DNA from: AC-32 sp963717475
GTDB taxonomy: Bacteria; Actinomycetota; Thermoleophilia; Gaiellales; Gaiellaceae
Direction: 5' to 3'
DNA: 64,000 bases
NCBI GenBank assembly: GCA_963717475.1
Contig: OY970337.1
Coordinates: 1,426,001-1,490,000, forward strand
A model generated the notes under the pieces. That model did not search any database and was not told the DNA's origin. It was given only the letters and a program-made list of their open reading frames with translations. Shown here piece by piece: positions 43,830 to 53,267 of this stretch (position 1 is the stretch's first letter; the number at the start of each line of letters is the position of its first letter). A program made the translations under genes and the position numbers.

Positions 43830-44996
43830 CTACTGCCCCTGCACCGCGAGCCACTTCTTGTTGTAGTCGGGGTTCCGCAGCATCGCCGGATCGTTCTGGT
43901 GCATCTGAGACAGGGTCTTGTCGGTCGGGAAGGTCAGGTCGTTCGAGCTCGCCTTCGAGTCGAGCTTGATCGCCGCCGCTCTCACGTCTTTCACCGACGA
44001 GATGTAGTTCGCCCCGAGCGCCCACTGCGCGGAGATCACGGGGCCGTACATGAAGTTCATGTACGTCGAGGCAGTCGGCACGCTCCCTCCGAGCGGGATG
44101 ATCATGTTGTCGGTCCAGATGATCCCGCCCTGCGTGGGGACGTTCCAGTGGAGGTGCGGGTCGGCGAGGTTGGCAATATCGCCGGACCACGCCATGGTCG
44201 CAGCAAGGTCACCCTTTGCCAGGACCGGCCCGTAGTCGTTGCCGTAGAACTTGCGAATCTGGCCCGAGTCCACGGCCTTCTTCAGCCGCTTGATGGCCCG
44301 GTCGAACACCGCGTCGGTCACGTGCGCGGGGTCGTCGCCGTTCTCGAGGATGATCAGCCCGAGCGTGTCGCCCATCGAGTTCCAGACGCCGACTCTGCCC
44401 TTCAGCTTCGGATCCTCGAAGAGCTGCTTGACGGAGGTGACCGGGTCGGTCTCCTTGTCGTTCCAGCCGATGCCGTCCATGCCGGAGGCCCAGGGGAGCG
44501 AGTAGTCGCGGTTCGGGTCGAACGGCGGATGCTGCTGCGCCGGGATGAGGTTCTTGATGTTCGGGATCAGGTTCTTGTCGAGCTTCTGCGCCCATTTGTT
44601 CTCGATGTATTCAGCGAGGAAGCGGTCGTTGTCGGTCGAGACGATGATGTCGCGGCCGATTCCCTGGCCCTTCGAGAGCCGTCCCTGCACCTTCGCGAAG
44701 TACCCGGGGTTGTCGTTGACTTCCTCGTAGTAGTTGACCTTGATCCCGGTCTTCGCCTCGAACTGCTTCAGGGTCGTCGGCTTGTCGATGCCGGCGGATT
44801 TGAGCGTCTGCGGCGTGTCGATGTAGTACGGCCAGTTTGCGAAGTTGAGGACCTTGTTCACCTTCTCGGTCGACGAGGCGCCGGCACTACCACCGCCGCC
44901 TCCGCCGCAGGCCGCGAGCAGACCCGGCACCGACAGCAAGGCCGCACCCCCTGCTCCACGGCGCAGGAGCTCACCGCGGGTCATCTCCTCGTTCAT
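43830..44996 (-). CDS. polyamine ABC binding protein (PotD-like), Tat lipoprotein, system 1
   Basis: A 388-residue binding protein. The N-terminus has a twin-arginine-like ELLRRGAGGAALLSVPGLLA followed by a lipobox cysteine (LAAC, C30) and a Gly/Ser linker. PotD-family blocks are VLNFANWPYYIDTP, FEAKTGIKVNYYEEVNDN and MAWSGDIANLAD. Binds putrescine, spermidine or a similar cation outside the membrane. Start overlaps the ATPase stop (ATGA). Confidence 0.9.
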   Translation of the reverse strand: MNEEMTRGELLRRGAGGAALLSVPGLLAACGGGGGGSAGASSTEKVNKVLNFANWPYYIDTPQTLKSAGIDKPTTLKQFEAKTGIKVNYYEEVNDNPGYFAKVQGRLSKGQGIGRDIIVSTDNDRFLAEYIENKWAQKLDKNLIPNIKNLIPAQQHPPFDPNRDYSLPWASGMDGIGWNDKETDPVTSVKQLFEDPKLKGRVGVWNSMGDTLGLIILENGDDPAHVTDAVFDRAIKRLKKAVDSGQIRKFYGNDYGPVLAKGDLAATMAWSGDIANLADPHLHWNVPTQGGIIWTDNMIIPLGGSVPTASTYMNFMYGPVISAQWALGANYISSVKDVRAAAIKLDSKASSNDLTFPTDKTLSQMHQNDPAMLRNPDYNKKWLAVQGQ

Positions 44997-46114
44997 TCCG
45001 ACATCTCCTCTCCTCGCTCGACGACGAAGGTCGACTCTGGACTCCAGCTCAAGGTCACGTTCGAGCCCGCCGCCGGAATGCGCTTGCCGGAGTCGATGTT
45101 CTGCGCGAAAACCTGCACCGTGCCTGCCGGCGTATCGACCACCAGCTGCGTGGCGACGCCGATGTAGGCGGTCTCGGCAACCTTCCCGGAAAGCCGGTTC
45201 TGGCCGCCGTCCTCACCGAGGGTGATCTTCTCGGGCCGCACACCGGCCGCGACCGGTCCGCTCTTTCCGTCCACCTGCGCGTGCACGAGAGTCCCCTCGG
45301 CGAGGCGGACGGTACCGGGGCCTTCGACGACACCGGCGAGCAGGTTCGAGACGCCGAGAAAACCGGCCACGAACGCCGTGGCAGGCCGCTCGTACAGCTC
45401 CTCGGGCGGTCCGAGCTGCTCGACGTGGCCCTGGTTCATGACGGCGATCCGGTCGGCCATCGTCATCGCCTCTTCCTGGTCGTGCGTGACGTGGATGAAG
45501 GTGATGCCGACGTCGTTCTGGATCGCCTTCAGCTCGAGCTGCATCTGCTTGCGGAGCTTGAGGTCGAGGGCGCCGAGCGGCTCGTCGAGCAGGAGCACCC
45601 GTGGCTTGTTCACGAGCGCGCGCGCGAGGGCAACCCGCTGCTGCTGGCCGCCTGACAGCTGGCGGGGCTTCCGCCTCTCCATCCCCTCGAGGCCGACGAG
45701 GCCGAGGATGTCGAGCACGCGCCCGCGCGCCTCCTGTCTGCGGACCCCGCGGCGGCGCAGGCCGAAGGCGACGTTCTCGAGGATCGAAAGGTGCGGGAAG
45801 AGCGCGTACGACTGGAAGACCGTGTTGACGTCGCGCTTGTACGGCGGCTTGCCGGTCACCGGCTCCGGCCCGAGGTAGATCGTGCCCTCGGTCGGCTCCT
45901 CGAAGCCGCCGATCATCCGTAGCGTCGTGGTCTTGCCGCAGCCTGAGGGCCCGAGCATGGCGAAGAAGCTCCCGTGCTCGATCTCGAGCGAGATGTCGTC
46001 GACGGCGACGACGTCGTCGAAGCGCTTCGTCACGCGCTCGAGGCGGACGTCGACCTCGCGGTCGGACACCTGCGCCTGGTCCTCCTCGGTGCGCTCGCGG
46101 CTCTCGACGGCCAT
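44993..46114 (-). CDS. polyamine ABC ATPase (PotA-like), system 1
   Basis: A 373-residue ATPase. Walker A GPSGCGKTT, Q-loop VFQSYALFPH, signature LSGGQQQRVALARAL, Walker B VLLLDEPLGALDLKL and H-loop THDQEEAMTMADRIAV are intact. C-terminal TOBE domain includes GVRPEKITLG. ATG 46114 shares bases with the stop of the Lrp gene (TGATG). First transport gene of the run leading to the aminotransferase. Confidence 0.92.
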   Translation of the reverse strand: MAVESRERTEEDQAQVSDREVDVRLERVTKRFDDVVAVDDISLEIEHGSFFAMLGPSGCGKTTTLRMIGGFEEPTEGTIYLGPEPVTGKPPYKRDVNTVFQSYALFPHLSILENVAFGLRRRGVRRQEARGRVLDILGLVGLEGMERRKPRQLSGGQQQRVALARALVNKPRVLLLDEPLGALDLKLRKQMQLELKAIQNDVGITFIHVTHDQEEAMTMADRIAVMNQGHVEQLGPPEELYERPATAFVAGFLGVSNLLAGVVEGPGTVRLAEGTLVHAQVDGKSGPVAAGVRPEKITLGEDGGQNRLSGKVAETAYIGVATQLVVDTPAGTVQVFAQNIDSGKRIPAAGSNVTLSWSPESTFVVERGEEMSE

Positions 46115-46635
46115 CAGGCGGTCTCCGCCCTGTCGCCGTTCTGCAGGCGCGCGCCCCAGTCGTAGAGCTGCTTCCAGAGCTCGAGGTAGAGGAAGCTCTC
46201 GGTCGAGACGACGCCGTCGAGCGCTCGAATCCGGTTCGTCAGGTCGAGCAGCTGGCGCCGGTCGGCGCACACGAGCTCGACGAGGATGTCGAACTGGCCG
46301 GCGGTGACGACGACGTAGCCGGCCTCCTCCCAGCGCGCGATCTCGTCGGCCACGGGCTCGGGCGCGCCCGTCGTGCGGATGCCGACCATCGCCTGGGCGT
46401 CGAAGCCGAGCCCGAGCGGGTTCGTCACCGCGGTCACCTGGAGGATGTCGTCGTCGCAGAGCCTCGCGTAGCGCGCGCGGATGGTCGCCTCGGAGACGCC
46501 GACCCGGGCGGCGATCCGGCGGAACGGCTCGCGGCCGTTCTTCTGAAGCGCCTCGATGATGCTCTTGTCGACCGCGTCGACGTGCCTGGGCCGGCTTACT
46601 GCCCCGCGTCGAACCCGGTCCTGGACGCTGCGCAA
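46114..46635 (-). CDS. Lrp/AsnC-family transcriptional regulator
   Basis: A 173-residue regulator. HTH DKSIIEALQKNGREPFRRIA with RVGVSEATIRARYARL, then a ligand-binding RAM domain (GFDAQAMVGIRTTG to LDGVVSTESFLYLEL). TTG 46635, 10 nt after the photolyase stop, is the best start; a longer one would overlap that gene. Its position directly before potA suggests it senses an amino acid or amine and controls the polyamine genes. About 20 N-terminal residues precede the HTH, more than usual. Confidence 0.88.
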   Translation of the reverse strand: MRSVQDRVRRGAVSRPRHVDAVDKSIIEALQKNGREPFRRIAARVGVSEATIRARYARLCDDDILQVTAVTNPLGLGFDAQAMVGIRTTGAPEPVADEIARWEEAGYVVVTAGQFDILVELVCADRRQLLDLTNRIRALDGVVSTESFLYLELWKQLYDWGARLQNGDRAETA

Positions 46636-46645
46636 CGCGAGGCGA

Positions 46646-47923
46646 TTAGAGCATGGCGGCTCGCATTGCGTCAATCGGGTACCGCGCCGGGTACTCGGGC
46701 GCGCGGGCCGCGAGCGGAGCGCGCCACGGTTCGTGCACCGCTGCGCCCTCGAGGCTTGCGAGCTCGGGGACGTAGCGGCGGACGTAGGCGCCGTCGGGGT
46801 CGAATCGCTTCGCCTGCGTCACGGGATTGAACCGGCGGTTCGGCCGGGTGTCGACGCCGGTCCCCGCGACCCACTGCCAGTTGCCAGTGTTGTTCGCCAC
46901 GTCGCCGTCCACCAGGTGCTCGAAGAAGACTCTCGCTCCCTCGCGCCAGTGGATCCCGAGGGTCTTCGTCAGGAACGAGGCGGCGATCAGCCGAGCGCGG
47001 TTGGGGAGCCAGCCCTCGCTCTTGAGCTGGCGCATCGCGGCATCGACGATCGGAAAGCCGGTCCGGCCCTCGGCCCACGCCGCCAGCGCATCGGGGTCCT
47101 CGAGCCAGTCGCGGTCCCGCTCATGGAGATCGCGCCTCGCCGTCTCCGGGTTCGCCGCCAACAGCTGCAGGTAGAAGTCTCGCCAGCAGAGCTGCCGCAC
47201 GAACTCCTCGGCGACCGGCCCTTCAGCCCGGGCGCCGGCGATCGTCTCGGCGGCCGAGATGCAGCCGAAGTGGAGGTACGGGCCGAGCCGCGACGTCGCG
47301 GCGGGCGCGAGATCGTTCCGCCTCTCCGCGTACTCGTGCAGCCCGCCGCGCAGCCAGGCCCGCAACTGCCGCCGGCCCGCGGTCTCACCGCCTCCGGTCT
47401 CGAGCGGAAGCGCACCGGGATCGATGCCGCGCGGCACGCCGAGACGCGCTGGAGGGCCGAGCGGGTCCGCAGGCGGCACCTCGCGCCAGCGCCGCCAGAA
47501 GGGGGTGAAGACGCGGTAGTGGTCCCGGCCGGCGGGCGCGAGCTCGCCGGGCGCGACCGCCGCGATCGTGTTCTCCACCCGCACCTCGATCGCACGCTCG
47601 AGCCGAGCCTGGCGGGCCTGCGCATACGCACTCGCGTCGGCGCCGAGATAGACGGCGGTCGAACCGGTCTCGTGCGCGACCCGCAAGGTCTCGTCGACCG
47701 GGTCGCCCGCGCGCACGACGAGATCGCCGCCGAGCCTGCGCAAGGAGCTGCGCAGGTCTGACAGCGCCTGGCGCAGGAAGCGGTCGCGGGCGGGTGAACG
47801 GCGAAGAGCCTCGTCGAGGACGAACAGCGGTACGACCTCGGCAGAGGCTTCCGCCGCAGCGCTGAGGGCAGCCTGGTCGTGCACGCGCAGGTCGCGCGTG
47901 AAGAGGACGACCGCGCGCGTCAC
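46646..47923 (-). CDS. phr: deoxyribodipyrimidine photolyase
   Basis: A 425-residue class I CPD photolyase/cryptochrome-family enzyme that splits UV-made pyrimidine dimers with blue light. The N-terminal antenna domain opens RAVVLFTRDLRVHDQAALSA. The FAD domain shows TSRLGPYLHFGCIS, FVRQLCWRDFY, GFPIVDAAMRQL and HWREGARVFFEHLVDGDVAN followed by NTGNWQWVAGTGVD, including tryptophans of the electron-transfer path. GTG start 47923 overlaps the preceding small gene. Third gene after a CarH-type promoter, so light induction is likely. Confidence 0.95.
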   Translation of the reverse strand: MTRAVVLFTRDLRVHDQAALSAAAEASAEVVPLFVLDEALRRSPARDRFLRQALSDLRSSLRRLGGDLVVRAGDPVDETLRVAHETGSTAVYLGADASAYAQARQARLERAIEVRVENTIAAVAPGELAPAGRDHYRVFTPFWRRWREVPPADPLGPPARLGVPRGIDPGALPLETGGGETAGRRQLRAWLRGGLHEYAERRNDLAPAATSRLGPYLHFGCISAAETIAGARAEGPVAEEFVRQLCWRDFYLQLLAANPETARRDLHERDRDWLEDPDALAAWAEGRTGFPIVDAAMRQLKSEGWLPNRARLIAASFLTKTLGIHWREGARVFFEHLVDGDVANNTGNWQWVAGTGVDTRPNRRFNPVTQAKRFDPDGAYVRRYVPELASLEGAAVHEPWRAPLAARAPEYPARYPIDAMRAAML

Positions 47924-48327
47924 CGCCGAACGAGCGCGCCCAGCACGGCGCCGAAGAGCGCGTGGGCCAGGAGCTCGTACACGGCGACCCGCGGGCTGCG
48001 AGCGAGCGGCGGCCAGGTGCCGTCCCGCCGGTCGGGATGAACCCTGTCGACGAGCGCCAGCGCCGGCCACAGTGCGGCGTTCTCCGCCTCCGCCGCGAGG
48101 ACGCCGGCCTTCATGCCCCGAAGCCCCGCCCGTTCGAAGGCCGCGCCGAAGACCGCGCCGTTGGCCACGTGCAGGACGACGCCTGCGACCGGCCATCCGC
48201 GAGCACGCGTGGCGAGCCGGCCGAGCAGGCGGACGTCGGAGTACGGGGTGCGGACGAGCCGTTGCAGCACCGGCTCGCCCGCAGCCCAGACGGCGGCCGC
48301 GATTGCGCCTGCAGCCGCGCCCCTCAC
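47920..48327 (-). CDS. small hydrophobic protein of unknown family
   Basis: A 135-residue protein with weak hydrophobic, Gly/Ala-rich segments: GAAAGAIAAAVWAAGEP, WPVAGVVLHVANGAVFGAAF and YELLAHALFGAVLGALV, suggesting three or four short membrane helices. The repeated G.VFGA and HALFGA elements look like packed helices. No function assigned. GTG start overlaps the fasciclin stop (TAGTG), and its own end overlaps phr by 4 nt, so it is a true member of the photolyase operon. Confidence 0.6.
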   Translation of the reverse strand: MRGAAAGAIAAAVWAAGEPVLQRLVRTPYSDVRLLGRLATRARGWPVAGVVLHVANGAVFGAAFERAGLRGMKAGVLAAEAENAALWPALALVDRVHPDRRDGTWPPLARSPRVAVYELLAHALFGAVLGALVRR

Positions 48328-48842
48328 TACCGCGCCGGTGGGATGAGGACGCGGTTGATGACGTGGATGACGCCGTTCGACGCCATCACGTCCGCCTTCG
48401 TCACCTTCGACTTGTTGACGAAGACGTTCGAGCCCGACACGCGGATGCGGATGTTCTTGCCGTTCAGCGTCTTTGCCGACTTGAGCTTGACGACGTCGGC
48501 AGCCGTGACCTTGCCGGAGACGACGTGGTAGAGCAACACGGCCTTCAGCTGCGCCTTGTGGCGAAGCAGCGAGTTCAGCGTTTTCTTCGGCACCTTCTTG
48601 AAGGCCGCATCGGTCGGCGCGAACACCGTGTACGGACCGGGCTGTTCGAGCGCGGAGACGAGGCCGGCCCTCTTCAGCAGCTTCGTCAGCGTCTTGAAGT
48701 GCCCGGCGGCAACCGCCGTCTGGACGATGTCGCCCTCGGTGCCGGCCTTGCCCGCAGGTGCGGTCGTGCGGGCGGTCGCCGCCGCGGCCAGCAACGACGC
48801 GCCGATCGCCGCGGCGACGAGGAACGTGATCATTCGCTTCAT
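48327..48842 (-). CDS. secreted fasciclin-domain protein
   Basis: A 171-residue exported protein: signal peptide MKRMITFLVAAAIGASLLAA, then a single FAS1 domain with GDIVQTAVAAGHFKTLTKLL, YTVFAPTDAAFKKVPKKTL, LLYHVVSGKVTAADV and the terminal NGVIHVINRVLIPP. FAS1 proteins act in adhesion or binding of small hydrophobic ligands. In CarH- and ECF-controlled stress operons of other bacteria such genes accompany photolyase, as here. Basic residues are unusually frequent. Confidence 0.92.
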   Translation of the reverse strand: MKRMITFLVAAAIGASLLAAAATARTTAPAGKAGTEGDIVQTAVAAGHFKTLTKLLKRAGLVSALEQPGPYTVFAPTDAAFKKVPKKTLNSLLRHKAQLKAVLLYHVVSGKVTAADVVKLKSAKTLNGKNIRIRVSGSNVFVNKSKVTKADVMASNGVIHVINRVLIPPAR

Positions 48843-48883
48843 TGTGTGTCTCTCCCTTTCGACTCGGATTTGCGCGGGCCCCG

Positions 48884-49129
48884 TCAGCGGGCGCCCGCGG
48901 TTGCAGGGTGGCCGACCGGCGAGCGCCGGCGCGCGACCAGCGCGCCGATTCCGTACACCGCGGCAACCCCGACGAGGCTGTACACGACGCGGGTGGCGGC
49001 GTTCGTCTCGCCGAACTCCATCCCGCCGAAGATCCAGGCGACGAGGTCGAACTTCGCCAGCCCGACGAGGCCCCAGTTGAGCCCTCCGACGAGCACCAGC
49101 GTCGCTGCAAGTAGATCGAGCTTCTTCAT
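48884..49129 (-). CDS. DUF378 membrane protein
   Basis: An 81-residue protein with two spans: KLDLLAATLVLVGGLNWGLV and ATRVVYSLVGVAAVYGIGAL. The GGLNWGLVGL stretch is diagnostic of DUF378. ATG 49129 with AGGAGGTGG upstream. Function unknown. First gene behind the divergent light-type promoter; the ribosome site lies within the left set of 11-bp repeats. Confidence 0.88.
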   Translation of the reverse strand: MKKLDLLAATLVLVGGLNWGLVGLAKFDLVAWIFGGMEFGETNAATRVVYSLVGVAAVYGIGALVARRRSPVGHPATAGAR

Positions 49130-49131
49130 GC

Positions 49132-49217
49132 TGTCCACCTCCTGTAGAGATTTTGTACAGTCGCGACCATATCGCCGTTCTCGGGCTTTGTCAAACTTCT
49201 GTACAGATCCTGTATAT
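49132..49217. promoter_or_regulatory. divergent promoter with two triple 11-bp operators (CarH type)
   Basis: Leftward promoter: TTGACA (complement of 49189-49194), 17 bp, TATGGT (complement of 49166-49171). Rightward promoter: TTGTCA (49188-49193), 17 bp, TGTATA (49211-49216); the -35 boxes overlap. Two sets of direct repeats have an exact 11-bp period: TGTCCAC 49132, TGTAGAG 49143, TGTACAG 49154; and TGTCAAA 49189, TGTACAG 49200, TGTATAT 49211. Tetrameric CarH binds 11-bp direct repeats, so bound repressor would close both promoters in the dark. Confidence 0.75.
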
Positions 49218-49224
49218 TGAAACC

Positions 49225-50087
49225 GTGACGGAGGCGGGTACCTTGCGGATCGGAGAGCTGAGCCGACGCTCGGGCGTGAGCCCCGAGCTGCTGCGCGCCT
49301 GGGAGCGGCGCTACGGCCTACTGGAGCCGACCCGCTCGCCGGGTGGGCTGCGCCTCTACACGCCTGACGATCTGACACGCGTGCAGGCGATGCAGCAGCA
49401 CCTCGCAGAGGGTCTTGCCGCCGCCGAGGCAGCCGCGCTGGCGACGAGCACGGCAACCGGCGCTGAGGCGCCCACGGCCGGCGCGAAGGACGAGCTTGCG
49501 GCCGCACTCTCGAGCTTCGACGAGGGTGCCGCCCACACCGCCTTCGACTCGCTGCTCGCGCGGCTCTCGCTGGACGCGCTGCTGCGCGAGGTCGTCATCC
49601 CCTACCTACATGAGCTCGGCGAGCAGTGGCGGCGAGGCGAGGCCTCGGTCGCCCAGGAGCATTTCGCGTCGTCGGTGCTGCGCGGCCGCCTCCTCGGTCT
49701 CGCGCGCGGCTGGGGCCGCGGGCTGGGGCCGCTCGCGGTTCTCGCCTGCGCCCCCGGCGAACAGCACGATCTCGGCCTCCTCGCCTTCGGGCTCGCGCTG
49801 CGAGGTCGTGGCTGGCGGATCGTCTACCTGGGCGCGGACACGCCGATCGAGAGCGTGGCCGACGCGGTCCGGTCGTTCGACCCCGCTTTCGTCGTCGTCA
49901 GCGCGGTCGATCCCCGCGCGCTTCGCCGGCACGCCGCGGAGCTTCGGCAGCTCGCGGGCAAGACGCGCCTCTGCCTGGGCGGCGCCGGCGCCTCAAAGGC
50001 GCAAGTGGAGGCGGACGTTCTCGAGCTGAGCGGCGATCCGGTCGAGGAGGCCGAGCGCCTGACGCAGCTCGCCCGGCCACCCGCTTC

Positions 50088-50091
<4 letters not shown>
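49225..50091 (+). CDS. CarH/LitR-type MerR regulator with B12-binding photosensor domain
   Basis: A 288-residue regulator. MerR HTH LRIGELSRRSGVSPELLRAW (7-26) with ERRYGLLEPTRSPGGLRLYT, then a helical bundle and a cobalamin-binding Rossmann domain. Key residues match Thermus CarH with a constant shift of 4: W135 (W131), E145-H146 (E141-H142) and axial H181 (H177) in PGEQHDLG. The position of Thermus H132 is R136. Such proteins repress in the dark with adenosylcobalamin and release DNA on light. GTG 49225; divergent from DUF378-fasciclin-phr. The 3' end overlaps a convergent dehydrogenase by 4 nt. Confidence 0.88.
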
Positions 50092-51524
<1,433 letters not shown>

Positions 51525-51561
51525 CGAAAACCTCCCGGTCTCAACTGCGAGCAGCCTACAG

Positions 51562-52359
51562 CTAGCGGCGCGTGAGGCCTGTGTCCTGCGACAGCTGCTG
51601 CGCGAACCAGACGGGGATCAGCGACATCGTGATCACGAACAACGCGACGACGTTCACGACCGGCTGCGCGACGGGCCGGAAGAGGTTGGCGAAGATCCAG
51701 ATCGGCAGCGTCTGCTGGGCGCCGGCGGTGAAGATCGTGACCACGACCTCGTCCCAGGAGAGCGCAAACGCCAGCAGCCCTCCGGCTAGCAGAGCCGTGC
51801 GCATCTGCGGGAAGGTCACGAAGCGAAAGGTCTGCCACGCGTCGGCGCCGAGGTCGGAAGACGCCTCCTCCAGCGATCCCGCAAGCCGGCGCAGCCTCGC
51901 CTGCGAGTTGTTGTAGACGAGGACGATGCAGAAGGTCGCGTGCCCGACGATGATCGTCAGCAGCCCGAAGTCCACACCGACGGTCGTGTAGGTCGTCCGC
52001 AGGGCGAGCCCGGTGATGATCCCCGGCAGCGCCAGCGGCAGGATCACGAGCAGCGAGATCGCGTCGCGGCCGAAGAACGCGAAGCGCGAGACCGCGAGCG
52101 AGGCCAGCGTCCCGAGCACGAGCGCCAGTGCCGTCGCCCCGAGCGCCGCGCGCACCGAGAGCCAGAGCGCCTGGCGCACGCCGTCGTCGTGGAACGCCAC
52201 CGAGAACCACTTCGTCGTGTAGCTCTGGATCGGCCAGCTCTGCGTGACGCTCTCGTTGAACGCGTAGAGCGCGATCACGACGAGCGGCAGGTAGATGAAC
52301 GCGAGCGTCAGGAGGGAGCCCAGCCGCAACAGCCAGCGCGTGAGCGGAGACTCGACCAT
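51562..52359 (-). CDS. polyamine-type ABC permease (PotC-like), system 2
   Basis: A 265-residue, six-span permease. LLTLAFIYLPLVVIALYAFN at the start, EAA loop SLEEASSDLGADAWQTFRFV, and FALSWDEVVVTIFTAG as in PotC proteins. ATG overlaps the PotB-like stop (ATGA). Sequence differs clearly from the system 1 permease, so the two sets are not a recent duplication. Confidence 0.9.
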   Translation of the reverse strand: MVESPLTRWLLRLGSLLTLAFIYLPLVVIALYAFNESVTQSWPIQSYTTKWFSVAFHDDGVRQALWLSVRAALGATALALVLGTLASLAVSRFAFFGRDAISLLVILPLALPGIITGLALRTTYTTVGVDFGLLTIIVGHATFCIVLVYNNSQARLRRLAGSLEEASSDLGADAWQTFRFVTFPQMRTALLAGGLLAFALSWDEVVVTIFTAGAQQTLPIWIFANLFRPVAQPVVNVVALFVITMSLIPVWFAQQLSQDTGLTRR

Positions 52360-53255
52360 CAGAGCGCCTCGAATGCCCCGAGCCGCCGCGCGACCAGGAG
52401 GTAGATGAGCATCACCACCACCGGTACGAACGTGAACGCGGCGGCGACGGGGAGGTTCGTCCCGTGGTTGTCGTAGATCACGGTTCCGATGAACTGCTGA
52501 CTGGTGATCAGCTTCGGGGCGATGTAGTCGCCGAGCGTCAGGGAGAACGTGAAGATCGAGCCCGCGACGACCGCCGGGAACGCGATCGGCAGGGTGACGC
52601 GGAAGAACGTGCGGAGCGACTTGCCGCCGAGGTCGGCCGACGCCTCGAGCAGCGACTCCGGGATCCGCTCGAGCCCCGCGTAGACCGGGAGGATCATGAA
52701 CGGCAGCCAGAGGTACGTGAAGACGAGCCAGAGCCCGACCTCGGAGTACCCGTTGAACGAGAGCCCGAGCGGCTCGAGCGCCCAGTTGAGGACACCTGAG
52801 CCCGAGAGGATCGTTCGCCAGGCGTACGCCTTGACGAGGTAGCTCGCCCAGAGCGGCATCAGTACGGCGACGACGAGCAGGCTCCGCGTCCGCCGCGAGG
52901 CGACCCGCGCCATGTAGTAGGCGATCGGGAAGGCGAGAACGGCGTCGGCGACCGTGACGAGCGAGGCCATCCGAATCGTGCGCCAGGCCACGTCTCGGTA
53001 GACGGGCTGGTCGAGGATCCGGCGGAAGTTGTCGAGCGTGTAGGTGTGGACGACCTCGGAGGTGAAGGGGTCGACGTTCCAGACCGACGCGAGCAGGAGG
53101 ACGACCAGCGAGCCGAGGTACACGACGACGAGCCAGCCGAGCGGCGCGGCCAGCAGCAGCGCGAGGCTCAGCCGCGAGTGGTTGTAGAAGAAACGCGACA
53201 GTCGCCGCCCCGCCGACTCACGGGGCGGCGACTGCTCGTACGGGACCGAGGTCAC
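52359..53255 (-). CDS. polyamine-type ABC permease (PotB-like), system 2
   Basis: A 298-residue six-span permease. LALLLAAPLGWLVVVYLGSL, AFPIAYYMARVAS, YLVKAYAWRTILSGSGVLNW and the EAA-type loop PESLLEASADLGGKSLRTFF. GDYIAPKLITSQQFIGTVIY is the usual PotB-like C-terminal block. GTG start 12 nt after the binding-protein stop. Confidence 0.9.
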   Translation of the reverse strand: MTSVPYEQSPPRESAGRRLSRFFYNHSRLSLALLLAAPLGWLVVVYLGSLVVLLLASVWNVDPFTSEVVHTYTLDNFRRILDQPVYRDVAWRTIRMASLVTVADAVLAFPIAYYMARVASRRTRSLLVVAVLMPLWASYLVKAYAWRTILSGSGVLNWALEPLGLSFNGYSEVGLWLVFTYLWLPFMILPVYAGLERIPESLLEASADLGGKSLRTFFRVTLPIAFPAVVAGSIFTFSLTLGDYIAPKLITSQQFIGTVIYDNHGTNLPVAAAFTFVPVVVMLIYLLVARRLGAFEAL

Positions 53256-53267
53256 CTATCCGGGTTC

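Noticed and set aside
49130..49224. Cobalamin riboswitch upstream of the B12-binding regulator
   Set aside because: The region is too short and lacks the B12-box; the 11-bp repeats fit protein binding instead.
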